A DNA stretch of 64,000 nt, taken from contig CALFBG010000003.1 in assembly GCA_937951685.1 (NCBI GenBank), positions 1-64,000 on the forward strand, written 5' to 3'. Shown piece after piece: positions 1 through 9,605 of the stretch. The stretch comes from an uncultured Saprospiraceae bacterium. Its GTDB lineage: Bacteria > Bacteroidota > Bacteroidia > Chitinophagales > Saprospiraceae. Under the pieces are notes generated by a model, which was not told the origin of the DNA, searched no databases, and saw nothing but the letters and a program-made list of their open reading frames with translations. The stretch's first letter is position 1, and each line of letters opens with the position of its first letter. Made by a program: the position numbers and the translations under genes.

Positions 1-234
1 GTCGGTAGTTGTGCGAATCGGACTCATTTGTCTTGGTACCTACTTACCGTTTAGACCGTACGAGTGTGGAATTGATTTGCCTAGCGCTGCGCAACTACAT
101 GACAATATCGACCGCTACACCGGGAAATTTGAAAGCACAGATGTCGTCGTTATTAAGTTGTTCTACTTGTAAAGAGATCTTTGAGATTGTTAAATTTTTC
201 ATTTGGAGTAATTTTATGATTAGTAAATTTTTGT

Positions 235-554
235 GAAGTTTAAAAAACAACTTCTATATTAAAATCTCATTACAGCAAATCTCCTAATGCTGGGTTCATT
301 ATTCACGATGGCCTATAATCGTAAGTAATGCTTGCGTACCAGGCATACTGGGTGAGTTACCATAATAAGCGATTGCGCTTAATATGAATGTAAGTATTCA
401 CTTCATTTGGTGAATAACTTAAGTTGATGCTAGATATATAACCTAGACCTGCTATTGTGTTTTTTTTAACTGTTGTGGGAGAGCGAAGGCTAACCTTTGA
501 ATCAGTTTTAGTTTTATATTTTTGGCTTTTTATTTTTTGTTTTTAAACAACTTC
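235..554. repeat. Possible degenerate copy of the dispersed inverted-repeat element
   Basis: The right end reads GTTTTTAAACAACTTC (539-554), the same as the right end of the element at 33199-33317. The left end, at 235, starts GAAGTT followed by TAAAAAAC, which matches the inverted end only if two bases are missing. The interior shares no obvious sequence with the better copies, and no short target duplication is visible at the flanks. It may instead be two unrelated right ends. Assigned only by its ends. Confidence 0.3.
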
Positions 555-969
555 TTTTTAATGAAAATCAAATCCAATACTTCATACCAATTTACTTAGA
601 ATATCGTCTAATAGATAATTTGTATTAGTGCTTAACAAGTAATTAACAAAACTAATATTAGATATTAATTTGTACTTACTGCTAGTACATTTAAGGATAC
701 TGATTGATTGGCGGAAAACTTAAAGGAATCTTAATCTGCAAATTTTAAAATGCTGTTCAAGCACTTATTATTTTAACGTGAATTTTGCAGCCTTTAGATT
801 AGCATTTTTAAAATTCATTTTCAAATGGCATTTTTGTGCAATTGTGATTTAGAACTGTGTTTAAATTGCTTGAGTGGTGCTACAAAAATAATGTTTATTT
901 CGCAATAAAATTGCTTCTTCGTATAATTAATCTATGAATAAGCGATTTTTTTATACGAAAAGGGATGCC

Positions 970-1006
970 GCTTGACAAAAATGCCTAAAAAAGCCTTTTT
1001 GCAAGC
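970..1006 (-). terminator. Stem-loop downstream of the DUF3857 pair
   Basis: GCTTGACAAAAATGC (970-984) pairs with GCCTTTTTGCAAGC (993-1006) with two single-base bulges. It lies 118 nt past the stop of the minus-strand gene ending at 1124, where a transcript end would be expected. There is no U-run directly after the stem on the minus strand, so it is an imperfect intrinsic terminator. A second small stem (ATTCTTT/AAAGAAT) follows at 1011-1029. Confidence 0.4.
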
Positions 1007-1123
1007 GCTAATTCTTTATTCGAAAGAATTGATTTACAAACATTTGTTAGTATGAACATTTATTGTTGGATCAGTAAGTTTTAGCCTTTTATGTCTTATC
1101 AATGATTGCAGCTTAGGCTAAGT

Positions 1124-3136
1124 CTATTCTTTCTTAGCCGTCGCCAATTGAATAATAATTCCAGTATCATCGGCTTGCTTTGCTGCGTCGTTTAATTTCT
1201 GCAGTTCGTTCATTTCTGTATTCAGAATCTCATGGTTTTTGAGAATATACTTTGATCGCAACACTAGCATTTTTTCGTTAAGCTGATCAATGCTCACCTC
1301 GTAAGTTCCAATCGGCGTTTCTACCGTTTGGTCAATATTGTTTTTATTGACCAACTCAACGGCTTGATCAAAACTGAGATAATAGCTGAAAGCATCAATT
1401 CCCGTAAAGAGAGGATAATAATGTAGTAAGCGGGTATTCGAATTGGTTTGGTATAATTGGTGTGGAAACCATTGCTCAATATTTATTTTATAAATGCCTT
1501 CATCCATTTTTGTCAGCGCAGCAGGAATACTTAGGTCGTAATCTAAGGTAAACTTAAACGGAAATCGATCTGCATTTTCTGATAAAACTAAGTTTTCAAA
1601 CGTTGCATCAGGAAAGCGCTTTTCAATGCCCGCTTCTAAATAGCTTGTCAGTTGGGCTTGCTGTTGTTTGTTGGCGTAAAGGTTGCGCGTTTGGGTAGAA
1701 GCGGCTCCTTCAAAACTTTCTTGGCATTTTTGCTGTAAACTTTGGGTGGCAAGATTGACCGTCGCTTTGATTTTGTGCAAGCGCTTGTTTTTCTGATACG
1801 GACTGAGTGGGATTTTAATTTCCTTAAAATTTTCAGCGTCTTGCAAATCTAAAAGATAGAGGGAAGTGCCTTCTAAAAAAGGAGGAATTTCATCCATCTC
1901 ATATTGTCGATTAGGCGTCTTCGGGAAAACCAAATGAAAGTTACCACTATCATCCTCTACCACAAAAGTATAGTCCGTAATTTGAATCGAGGAAGGGAAG
2001 TTAAGTTGTACCGGACCATGGTATCGGTTCTTGCAAGAGGCTAGGTAATACTTCAAACCTAAACGGTCTAGTAGTGCTTTATACATCTTAAGCAACACGT
2101 GGTAATCTGCTTTTCGTTCTTCGATAAAGTATTCAATGCCACTACTTTCTTCGTTGCTGCTAATCCGTTGTAACGCAACGTCTTTATTGATGAATTGATG
2201 AATGCGCTTGAGTTGTTCCAAGGGACTTGCCGTTTGCTGATCGCCAAGAATTTCTTCGTAGAGTCGGCGGAATTTTTTAGATTTACGAACGACGACTTGC
2301 AAGGATTGTTTATCCACGTATTGCAAAAGATCGCGCCAGTTCTGAATGTCTGGTGGTGCCGAGTCGATATAAAAACGATTAAGGTTGAGTTCGTAGATGA
2401 AGTAGGGGAGTTGAAGCGCCGGAATAATCCCATTATCATCATAGAGCCCCGGTAGCTCTGTTACTTCCCAACTGAAGCTGTAATTTTCTAAACCTTGTTC
2501 CATTTTGGGGTCAGACATTCCATTGTATACGTTGGTCAAGACAATTACTTTCTTATCAACTTCTAGGATAAACGTCGATTTTAAAATGGGTAAAAAATCG
2601 TTTAGATATACGTTATTCCCGCGTTGAATGGTTTCTCCTTCGTATACACAAACCAATTCGAATTCATCGCCTACTTCCAAGCCAGGGACGGAGAAAAGGA
2701 AGTATTTCTCTCGATCATAAATGTCTTCCTCGTCGGTCAAATCTAGCGATTTGATATCTTCTGCCGCATGATCGACTAAGCTACCATCTTGTTTGATGGT
2801 GCGAGTATCTAAAATGGTTATTTCCAAATCTTGTTTTTTAGGAATTACGATTTTCCCGTAGCGTTCCAGACCACGTTGCGTCAAAATTTTGATCCGCTTT
2901 TTTATAATATTTCGCGCAAAGAATAAGCTATTATTAATTAGTGTTTGCCGTTTTTCGTAATCATAAATAATGACGGCGTCTTCACGCTGATATTTAGCAG
3001 GCAAGGCTTCGCTGGGTTGGAGGGAATCCTCCCATTTATAATCTTTTTGTGCGGATAGCATCGTCGCGGATAAACTGACTAAAAGGAATAGACTTAGCGT
3101 GAATGCAGAGCGGGAAAGGTTAAGGCATGCTTTCAT
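1124..3136 (-). CDS. Exported DUF3857 protein with degenerate transglutaminase-like domain
   Basis: 670 residues. An N-terminal hydrophobic signal segment (about residues 10-29, ending near SAQ) indicates export to the periplasm. Residues about 50-260 resemble the DUF3857 beta-rich domain that precedes transglutaminase-like domains in Bacteroidota. Residues about 300-410 align by eye with the transglutaminase-like core of the upstream gene product, but the catalytic positions are lost: Cys is replaced by Tyr345, His by Asp (about 388), and Asp by Pro (about 405). The C-terminal third is beta-rich and unassigned. The ATG start lies inside the end of the upstream gene (17-nt overlap), implying co-translation. 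A non-catalytic binding role beside its active partner is inferred; the substrate is unknown. Confidence 0.8.
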   Translation of the reverse strand: MKACLNLSRSAFTLSLFLLVSLSATMLSAQKDYKWEDSLQPSEALPAKYQREDAVIIYDYEKRQTLINNSLFFARNIIKKRIKILTQRGLERYGKIVIPKKQDLEITILDTRTIKQDGSLVDHAAEDIKSLDLTDEEDIYDREKYFLFSVPGLEVGDEFELVCVYEGETIQRGNNVYLNDFLPILKSTFILEVDKKVIVLTNVYNGMSDPKMEQGLENYSFSWEVTELPGLYDDNGIIPALQLPYFIYELNLNRFYIDSAPPDIQNWRDLLQYVDKQSLQVVVRKSKKFRRLYEEILGDQQTASPLEQLKRIHQFINKDVALQRISSNEESSGIEYFIEERKADYHVLLKMYKALLDRLGLKYYLASCKNRYHGPVQLNFPSSIQITDYTFVVEDDSGNFHLVFPKTPNRQYEMDEIPPFLEGTSLYLLDLQDAENFKEIKIPLSPYQKNKRLHKIKATVNLATQSLQQKCQESFEGAASTQTRNLYANKQQQAQLTSYLEAGIEKRFPDATFENLVLSENADRFPFKFTLDYDLSIPAALTKMDEGIYKINIEQWFPHQLYQTNSNTRLLHYYPLFTGIDAFSYYLSFDQAVELVNKNNIDQTVETPIGTYEVSIDQLNEKMLVLRSKYILKNHEILNTEMNELQKLNDAAKQADDTGIIIQLATAKKE

Positions 3137-4925
3137 AGATAATAGATTTTTGTAAACTTTCTTGGATCAGCTGGTTCAACTGATTATAGCTTTTTATTAA
3201 ATGGGGAGCGAGCTGTACGTGTTCGTTTTCGTAGAGATAATGAACTTCTATTTTGGTCGCTTCGCTTTGTTGAATGTCCATTTGAAAACGCAATCCTTCT
3301 GCTGCAAAACGGATCTTTTCGAATGGCTTCAGTTGCACGGCTTTATCTAAGGTCAAGGTGAGGTGCAAGACTCGGTGTTGACTTTCGTAAGTAACAAAAG
3401 TCTCGTCTTCCGCTACTTTCGTAGGAAGTTGGTGCGGCTTGGGCAAGAAGTCCAACGAGAGATAGGTACGTTGACCAATCTGGGTAAACATTTTATTGAC
3501 TTCGCATTGATAATTAACGGCCGTCGTGCTATCGGAATTGAGGAATTCAAAGGAAGATAATTCGGTATTTGAAAATTCTTGTTCAAAGCTTTTACTGAGG
3601 TAACGATGTACTTTCGCTACGCTAGTGTAATGCTGTAAAAACTGCAAATCTATTTGACTCAAACCATGATATTTGTACTGGCCCTTGCCCCTCAAAATTT
3701 GCCCTTCTTGTTGGAGTTGCAAACGATGAAAAACGGCGTTTTCAGGAGCGGCAACTTTGTCGACTTTTAAAATTCGTCCTTGATCTTCGTTGATCAAAAA
3801 AACGTGTTTATCCTGGATTTGTCGACTGGGTAAACCAAAAATGCCATAGTCTTCTGTCGCATCTAGAAACAACCAATCTTCTCCCAATTTAACGACGCAA
3901 ATGACGTGATTAGCCGAAGCAAGGCTCGGAAAGTCAAAATCGTAAGGATGAGATAAAGTAGCGGAGATGGCAAGGTAGGCTTCAAAGCCAAAATACTTCA
4001 GGGCTTGACACAAAAGGTTACTCATGTCTTTACAATCACCTTGTTTGTGTTGCAGTACTTGATTGACATCTCGTGGCTGTACCGCACCAATACCATTCTC
4101 AAAGTCGATGTAAGTGATTTTTTCCTTGACGAAATTAAAGATGGCCGTAATGGTTTCCGTGGGAGCTGCGGTTTGAGGAATATGCGCTAAAATCTCTTGT
4201 AAACTAGCTTCTTGTAAGTTAGAATGTGGTTTGACCAAGTTGAAATACCAATCATTAAAGAAGTCGGTAGGAGCTTGATCATTTTTATAAACCATCATTC
4301 TAATTTTTGGTAAATTTTGCTGCGGAGCTCGTTTCCGTTGTTGCGCATTGGAACTAAATAGATAACGAGTCGTATTGGCTTCCTGGACTTGCCTGGTATC
4401 GAAAATTTGGGCACTCAAGCTATCTAAACGATACGCTAAGGTGTAGCCCGTAGGAACAAGTATTTCAAAATAAAAAGTATCCGTTATCAGGTGGTCATAC
4501 AAGGCAATGGAACTCAAAAACATTAAATCGCTCGTCTTCTTTTGGTAGCGATAGTTAAAGGGAAAAGCTTGGTCTTGTGCTTCGAAGAAAAAAGAAGTCT
4601 TTTCAATGCCACTATAAAAAGATTGAGTAAGCGCAGTACTTTTATTGATCTGCTTCTTTTTGATCGACTTCTCTTTCCCCTTGGCAGTAATGTAGTTGGC
4701 TTCAAAGTCAGTTAGTTGATCCAATTCTCCACAATAAATAGCAATCCATTCTTTTTGCTGTGCCGGACAAATACCTTGACAATTTACTTCTTGGAGAAAA
4801 GTATTTGCGGTAGGATTAACACTAATGCGAGTCGTTTTCTTTAGGTAATGAATTTTTTCAGCAGGCTGCGTACTAGCAAGTAAGGGGAGGAGACAAAAAA
4901 CAAGGAAAAGATGTAAATATTTCAT
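3120..4925 (-). CDS. Exported DUF3857/transglutaminase-like protein
   Basis: 601 residues from the ATG at 4925. That start places a typical signal peptide (MKYLHL then a hydrophobic run) at the N-terminus; the frame is open to a TTG at 4949. Residues about 20-230 fit DUF3857. A transglutaminase-like core follows with the expected triad: Cys about 298 in GDCKD, His about 340 in ANHV and Asp about 355 in LDAT. Proteins of this kind are common in Bacteroidota periplasms, and their substrates are mostly unknown. It is followed, with a 17-nt overlap, by a paralogue that has lost the triad. The pair is probably one operon. A peptidase or amidase-like activity on a peptide or cell-wall substrate is inference only. 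Confidence 0.85.
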   Translation of the reverse strand: MKYLHLFLVFCLLPLLASTQPAEKIHYLKKTTRISVNPTANTFLQEVNCQGICPAQQKEWIAIYCGELDQLTDFEANYITAKGKEKSIKKKQINKSTALTQSFYSGIEKTSFFFEAQDQAFPFNYRYQKKTSDLMFLSSIALYDHLITDTFYFEILVPTGYTLAYRLDSLSAQIFDTRQVQEANTTRYLFSSNAQQRKRAPQQNLPKIRMMVYKNDQAPTDFFNDWYFNLVKPHSNLQEASLQEILAHIPQTAAPTETITAIFNFVKEKITYIDFENGIGAVQPRDVNQVLQHKQGDCKDMSNLLCQALKYFGFEAYLAISATLSHPYDFDFPSLASANHVICVVKLGEDWLFLDATEDYGIFGLPSRQIQDKHVFLINEDQGRILKVDKVAAPENAVFHRLQLQQEGQILRGKGQYKYHGLSQIDLQFLQHYTSVAKVHRYLSKSFEQEFSNTELSSFEFLNSDSTTAVNYQCEVNKMFTQIGQRTYLSLDFLPKPHQLPTKVAEDETFVTYESQHRVLHLTLTLDKAVQLKPFEKIRFAAEGLRFQMDIQQSEATKIEVHYLYENEHVQLAPHLIKSYNQLNQLIQESLQKSIIYESMP

Positions 4926-5373
4926 AGCAATATTCATAGCAATAAGCAATCAAATAAAATACCTAAAACTTACAACGCGATGGAGATACGGGCAGGACGT
5001 ACGATTTCCAAGTTATAGTTAATTGATCGCAATTCAGCAATAAAACTTTAAACTCAGACTAAGTATTTAAAACCAGCGACCAACTTAAAGGGTTGAGGTT
5101 TCAAAAAAAAGGAGCAACTACCTAAGCAGCTACCCCTCACACTATGAAACACTATATCTTTAAAACGTTTTTTGTTGAAATTTAGTTTATTTTATTAGTT
5201 AAAAACTTATATAAACTTAAGGACTAATTCCCTGAAATACAACAAAACGTACATTTATTGATCAAATCTGAAGCTAAAAATAGCTAAATCAGCGGTATAA
5301 TTGATAATTATTGATTAATTATTTTTGGAATTTATTTGTTAAGTTGCTCCAGAATGTAAGCTGTAAGGCAAAA
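4926..5373. other. Intergenic region between GNAT gene and DUF3857 operon
   Basis: About 450 nt with no open frame of interest. It contains a minus-strand intrinsic terminator at 5103-5137 (separate entry) and is otherwise AT-rich. No TAnnTTTG box was found on the minus strand in front of the gene starting at 4925. Confidence 0.6.
5103..5137 (-). terminator. Rho-independent terminator (minus strand)
   Basis: Read on the minus strand, an 11-pair stem with several G-U pairs (GGGGTAGCTGC with GTAGTTGCTCC, short TTAG loop) is followed directly by eight U residues. It lies about 240 nt past the GNAT stop and 180 nt before the DUF3857 operon start. It could end the GNAT transcript or act as a leader attenuator of the next operon. 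The first is simpler. Confidence 0.75.
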
Positions 5374-5817
5374 TTAAAGGAAAATCTTTCCATTCCACCA
5401 TTCTTTTTCGAGCGTTGCACCGTGTTTCTCGTAAAACTTGATCGCGGGTTCGTTCCAATCTAAGACTTGCCACTTGGTTAGTCGAGCTCCTTTTTCCTTT
5501 GCGGTTTGCAGAAAAGCCTTGAATAGTAATATTCCAACCCCTTTTTGGCGATAAGTTGCTGTAATAACGAAGTCTTCAAGATATAGCATTCTACCTTTCC
5601 ACGTAGAGTAAGTCATATAGTATATAATGGTTCCAATAATCTTTCCGTCGTGCAGTGCTACCTGCGACTCGAAAATTCCATCCGTAAAATCTCGTTCATA
5701 ATCGGTCAAAGAAGCGGTTAGCTCTTGTGGTGCATTTTCATAAATAGCCAATTCCTCGACGAGTCCATAAACGGCCGCCAAATCATTTATTGTTGTCTTT
5801 CTGATTAAAATATCCAT
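5374..5817 (-). CDS. GNAT-family N-acetyltransferase, diamine acetyltransferase-like
   Basis: 147 residues from the ATG at 5817. The frame is open 15 codons further up, but the GNAT fold starts at MDILIRK. The core motif YLEDFVITATYRQKGVG contains the acetyl-CoA-binding R/Q-x-x-G-x-G/A signature. The C-terminal WNEPAIKFYEKHGA closely resembles the corresponding segment of spermidine/spermine N1-acetyltransferases. The enzyme is therefore expected to transfer acetyl from acetyl-CoA to a small amine in the cytoplasm; the exact substrate cannot be read from sequence. It is a single gene with its own downstream terminator, next to unrelated exported proteins. Confidence 0.85.
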   Translation of the reverse strand: MDILIRKTTINDLAAVYGLVEELAIYENAPQELTASLTDYERDFTDGIFESQVALHDGKIIGTIIYYMTYSTWKGRMLYLEDFVITATYRQKGVGILLFKAFLQTAKEKGARLTKWQVLDWNEPAIKFYEKHGATLEKEWWNGKIFL

Positions 5818-6298
5818 GTCTGCGTAGTTTTTAATGAAGTTGTTTGAAACGATGTTGAGCATTCAAGCATGGCTAGTGAAAGCTTTAAAGTACTTTACGG
5901 ATTAAACTATTTCTTAGTTGTGTGTTGGCACAAAAGGCTAAGAAGAAAGCGGGAAACGAAGCAGTAAGGTTCATAGAGGAACCTTACTTTTGTGGTGCTA
6001 CGATTGCCATCAAATTTATGTATTATGGGATCGTTACCGTATTTTATTTCGCCAATAAGCGCTTTACCCAACGAATGCTGCTGCAAAAATAGGATAAAGA
6101 ATCATTGATTTTTACTGGAATCCAGATTTAATAATGATTTAGCTGAGAAGTTTATAAACCTGTTTGATCAGAATTACTAGAACGTTAGTTACTTAATGAA
6201 GATCATTTGGAAGCGCAGTTAAGAAAAGCCCTGATTGGCTAATGATTTTAAGACTTAGGAATAGTTTCAACATTCTTTAAAATATTTTCAAACTAGTC
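5818..6298. other. Intergenic region upstream of the str operon
   Basis: About 480 nt between the divergent GNAT and rpsL genes. It holds a hairpin with a short T-run at 5963-5992 and the rpsL promoter begins at its right edge. A 24-codon frame at 6018-6092 has no supporting signal. No other structure is seen. Confidence 0.5.
5963..5992 (+). terminator. Terminator-like hairpin with no obvious gene
   Basis: AGTAAGGTTC (5963-5972) and GAACCTTACT (5979-5988) form a perfect 10-bp stem with a 6-nt loop followed by TTTTG. No plus-strand gene precedes it, so it may end a short untranslated RNA or be a remnant. Confidence 0.5.
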
Positions 6299-6329
6299 TT
6301 TGATTTACCCGAAAATAATTCTATCTTTG
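6299..6329 (+). promoter_or_regulatory. Bacteroidota sigma-A promoter of the str/ribosomal superoperon
   Basis: TTTG (6299-6302), a 19-nt spacer and TATCTTTG (6322-6329) match the Bacteroidota housekeeping consensus TTTG-N19-TAnnTTTG exactly. Transcription would begin a few bases further on, leaving a leader of roughly 110 nt before rpsL. The leader has no Shine-Dalgarno sequence, as is usual in this phylum. Confidence 0.85.
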
Positions 6330-6447
6330 CAATCGCTTTTGGAAATAGGGGTTTCATTGTAGGATGTTCATTATCTAAAATCCTATAAATCAAGGCCTTT
6401 CAAAAGCGAACAGAAGTAAAATTTAAGAAAAAAACAAAATGTAGAAT

Positions 6448-6819
6448 ATGCCTACAATTAATCAACTTGTAAGAAAGGGTAGAAAAAAGATCGTAGTTGC
6501 GAGTAAATCTCGTGCTTTGGAATCTTGTCCACAGAAGAGAGGAGTATGTACAAGAGTTTATACGACTACACCAAAGAAGCCTAACTCAGCACTGCGTAAA
6601 GTAGCAAAAGTTCGTTTAACGAATGGTCAAGAGGTGATTGCGTATATTCCAGGAGAGGGTCACAACTTGCAAGAGCACTCAATTGTATTGATTAGAGGTG
6701 GTCGGGTAAAGGATTTACCTGGTGTACGATACACAATCGTACGGGGAGCGCTGGATACTGCTGGTGTTGCTGATCGTTTACAAAGCCGTTCTAAGTACGG
6801 TGCTAAGAGACCAAAATAA
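6448..6819 (+). CDS. rpsL: 30S ribosomal protein S12
   Basis: 123 residues, normal length. S12 lies at the decoding centre and helps monitor codon-anticodon pairing. The two conserved loops are present: [18 protein letters not shown], and [11 protein letters not shown], whose Asp is the usual site of beta-methylthiolation. Both loops are where streptomycin-resistance changes arise; the residues look wild type. It is the first gene of the superoperon behind the strong promoter at 6299-6329 and is followed by rpsG after 51 nt. Confidence 0.98.
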   Translation: MPTINQLVRKGRKKIVVASKSRALESCPQKRGVCTRVYTTTPKKPNSALRKVAKVRLTNGQEVIAYIPGEGHNLQEHSIVLIRGGRVKDLPGVRYTIVRGALDTAGVADRLQSRSKYGAKRPK

Positions 6820-6870
6820 AAATTTATGTAATGACACAAGTCATTATTTAGAACCATAACATTAGTAGTA

Positions 6871-7338
6871 ATGCGTAAAAGAAAACCCAAAGTTAGAGTA
6901 GTTGCACCGGATCCGAGATATTCTGATTCATTGATTACTCAGTTCGTTAATAACTTAATGCTTGACGGAAAGAAATCTGTAGCTTTTGATACTTTTTACC
7001 GAGCAATGGATATCGTGAAGGAAAGAACAGGAGAAGAAGAGCATGCCGTTTGGAAGAAAGGTTTAAATAACGTTATTCCAGCTGTAGAAGTTAGAAGCCG
7101 TAGAATCGGTGGTTCTACTTTTCAAATTCCAACATAAATTCGAGCTAAGCGTAAAATTTCTATCGGAATGAAGTGGATGATTAAATTCTCTCGTGCAAGA
7201 AGTGGTAAAGGAATGGCAGAGAAGTTAGCAGCAGAAATTATCGCAGCAAGCAAAGGGGAAGGCGCAGCAGTGAAGCGTAAAGAAGATACGCACAAGATGG
7301 CTGAATCAAACCGTGCCTTCGCACACTTTAGAATTTGA
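6871..7338 (+). pseudogene. rpsG: 30S ribosomal protein S7, interrupted by in-frame stop
   Basis: The full frame is 155 codons, normal for S7, which nucleates assembly of the 30S head and contacts the E-site tRNA. Codon 89 (7135-7137) is TAA, immediately after TFQIPT. S7 proteins normally have Glu or Gln there, so a single change from GAA or CAA would explain it. The remaining 66 codons stay in the same frame, have no other defect and keep conserved blocks ([36 protein letters not shown]), ending at TGA 7336-7338. S7 is essential, so the options are a sequencing or assembly error, readthrough or suppression, or another copy elsewhere. It sits between rpsL and fusA as expected. Confidence 0.9.
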
Positions 7339-7397
7339 GTTATTTTTTTAGTAGAACAAATTATTCGATCATATCACAATTTAGATTGTTATAAGTC

Positions 7398-9530
7398 ATG
7401 GCAAGAGATCTAAGATACACGAGAAATATTGGAATTGCTGCTCACATTGATGCTGGTAAAACGACCACCACTGAGCGTATCCTCTATTATACTGGTATAA
7501 GTCACAAAATTGGTGAGGTACACGATGGTGCCGCTACCATGGATTGGATGGAGCAGGAGCAAGAAAGAGGTATTACTATTACTTCAGCTGCAACGAAGAC
7601 GGAATGGAAGTGGAATGACACGACTTATCACGTTAATATTATTGATACTCCAGGTCACGTTGATTTTACCGTAGAGGTAGAGCGTTCCTTGAGAGTACTA
7701 GATGGTACAGTTGCTTTATTTTGCGCAGTTTCTGGTGTAGAGCCACAATCTGAAACCGTTTGGAGACAAGCAAATCGTTATAAAGTACCTCGTATTGGTT
7801 TCGTTAATAAAATGGACCGTTCTGGTGCAGATTTCTTACACGTAGTAAACGACGTTAGAGAGAAATTAGGTGCTAATGCAATTCCATTACAGATTCCAAT
7901 CGGCGCCGAAGAAACTTTCAAAGGTGTGGTTGATCTTTTAACGAATAAAGCTATCGTTTGGGATGATGATACGCAAGGAATGACCTTCCAAGAGATTCCA
8001 ATTCCTGATGATATCAAAGAAACTGTCGCGGAATACCGTGCAAAGTTGATTGAAGCAGTAGCAGAATATGATGACGAATTATTGGAGAAATTCTTCGATG
8101 ATCCAGATTCAATTACTTTAGAAGAAATGCAAGCAGCCATTCGCGCAGCAACGATAGATATGTCTATCTGTCCAATGATGTGTGGTTCTGCCTTCAAAAA
8201 TAAAGGGGTACAGGCATTATTAGATGCAGTTTGTACTTTCTTACCTTCTCCAATGGACGTCGAGGCGATCGAAGGAATCAATCCTAAAACGGATGAGGTA
8301 GAGACGAGAAAACCAAGTGTAGAGGAGCCATTCGCGGCTTTAGCATTTAAGATTGCTACAGACCCATTCGTAGGTCGTTTAGCTTTCTTTAGAGTATACT
8401 CTGGTGCGTTGGATGCTGGTTCTTACATCTTAAATACACGTTCTGATAAAAAAGAACGAATTTCACGTATCTATCAGATGCACGCAAATAAGCAGAATCC
8501 TATTAGCAGAGTAGAGGCAGGAGATATTGCAGCAGGTGTAGGTTTCAAAGACTTGAGAACAGGAGATACAATCTGTGATCTTGACCACCCAATCGTACTT
8601 GAAAGTATGACTTTCCCAGATCCAGTAATCGGTGTGGCAGTAGAGCCAAAGAGCCAAAAGGATATGGAGAAAATGGGAATGGCTTTAGCGAAGTTGTCTG
8701 AAGAAGATCCTACTTTTAGAGTTAAATACGACGAAGATACTGGTCAAACAGTTATCAGCGGTATGGGGGAATTACACCTTGAGATTATCGTTGATCGTAT
8801 GAGAAGAGAATTTAACGTAGAGTGTAATCAAGGTCAACCTCAAGTAAACTACAAAGAGGCACTTTTATCTACCGTCTCACACCGAGAAAAGCTCAAGAAG
8901 CAATCAGGGGGATCAGGTTTATTCGCAGATATCGAATTTGATTTGGGTCCTGCTGACGAAGAATTCTTAGAGAGCGAAGACTTCAAAAGTGGCAAGAAAC
9001 GACTTCAGTTCGTTAACAATATCACCGGAGGGTCAATTCCTAGAGAATTAATTCCACCGATTGAAAAGGGTTTCAACATGATGATGGACAACGGTGTATT
9101 AGCCGGTTATACCATCGACAGTATGAAAGTAAGAGTTTTTGATGGCTCTATTCACGCAGTGGATTCTAAGCCAATCGCATTCGAACTTTGTGCCAAAGAA
9201 GGCTTCAAGTCAGCGGCGGGTAAAGCTTCTCCTACTTTGTTGGAACCAATCATGAAGTTAGAAGTAGTTACACCGGAAGAATATACGGGTAGCGTAATCG
9301 GTGACCTTAACAGAAGAAGAGGTTTGCCAAAAGGACAAGAGCCACGTACTGGTGGTGCCATCGCTATCCAAGCAGATGTACCATTGTCTGAAATGTTCGG
9401 TTACGTAACTTCTCTAAGAACGATTACCTCTGGTAGAGCAAGTTCTACTATGGAATTTTCACACTACGCACCACCACCAAAAGGTATTGCGGAAGAAGTG
9501 ATCGAAAAAGCCAAAGGTATCGTATCGTAA
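7398..9530 (+). CDS. fusA: Translation elongation factor G
   Basis: 710 residues, full length. The GTPase catalyses ribosomal translocation. Visible motifs are the P-loop AHIDAGKT (residues 15-22), switch II DTPGH (83-87) and NKMD (137-140), followed by domains II-V with the conserved HYAPPPKG segment near the C-terminus. It lies 59 nt after rpsG. tuf does not follow, unlike the enterobacterial str operon. A 9-bp stem-loop (9546-9568) separates it from rpsJ. Confidence 0.98.
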   Translation: MARDLRYTRNIGIAAHIDAGKTTTTERILYYTGISHKIGEVHDGAATMDWMEQEQERGITITSAATKTEWKWNDTTYHVNIIDTPGHVDFTVEVERSLRVLDGTVALFCAVSGVEPQSETVWRQANRYKVPRIGFVNKMDRSGADFLHVVNDVREKLGANAIPLQIPIGAEETFKGVVDLLTNKAIVWDDDTQGMTFQEIPIPDDIKETVAEYRAKLIEAVAEYDDELLEKFFDDPDSITLEEMQAAIRAATIDMSICPMMCGSAFKNKGVQALLDAVCTFLPSPMDVEAIEGINPKTDEVETRKPSVEEPFAALAFKIATDPFVGRLAFFRVYSGALDAGSYILNTRSDKKERISRIYQMHANKQNPISRVEAGDIAAGVGFKDLRTGDTICDLDHPIVLESMTFPDPVIGVAVEPKSQKDMEKMGMALAKLSEEDPTFRVKYDEDTGQTVISGMGELHLEIIVDRMRREFNVECNQGQPQVNYKEALLSTVSHREKLKKQSGGSGLFADIEFDLGPADEEFLESEDFKSGKKRLQFVNNITGGSIPRELIPPIEKGFNMMMDNGVLAGYTIDSMKVRVFDGSIHAVDSKPIAFELCAKEGFKSAAGKASPTLLEPIMKLEVVTPEEYTGSVIGDLNRRRGLPKGQEPRTGGAIAIQADVPLSEMFGYVTSLRTITSGRASSTMEFSHYAPPPKGIAEEVIEKAKGIVS

Positions 9531-9545
9531 AGTTGTAAATTATTT

Positions 9546-9568
9546 AGCGTGCTAAAATGTAGCACGCT
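9546..9568 (+). promoter_or_regulatory. Stem-loop between fusA and rpsJ
   Basis: AGCGTGCTA and TAGCACGCT form a perfect 9-bp stem with a 5-nt loop. No U-run follows, so it is not a standard terminator. It marks the junction between the str and S10 blocks and could be an RNA-processing or partial-termination site. Confidence 0.6.
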
Positions 9569-9605
9569 CAACAATACTTATTATTTGAAATATTATAAAT
9601 AGAGT

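Larger units (their letters stand above)
1..1123. other. Mostly non-coding region at window edge
   Basis: No convincing gene is seen. Positions 2-172 form an open frame that enters from the window edge and could be the last 56 codons of a plus-strand gene. On the minus strand 95-202 could encode a 35-residue peptide. The two readings exclude each other and neither is supported by a recognised family. A small hairpin (TAAGCG/CGCTTA) lies at about 366-382. Ends resembling the dispersed repeat family occur at 235-254 and 543-554. The rest is AT-rich with many stops in all frames. Confidence 0.5.

Noticed and set aside
9-236. 75-codon plus-strand frame at the window edge
   Set aside because: Low-complexity composition in its second half, overlaps a more protein-like frame (2-172), and has no family match.
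7081-7140. Programmed frameshift or genetic code change explaining the rpsG stop
   Set aside because: The downstream S7 sequence continues in the same frame, so no frameshift is needed. TAA is the normal stop of many neighbouring genes (rpsL, fusA, rpsD), so it is not a sense codon here.
7778-8281. 167-codon minus-strand frame opposite fusA
   Set aside because: Antisense shadow of a conserved EF-G coding region.
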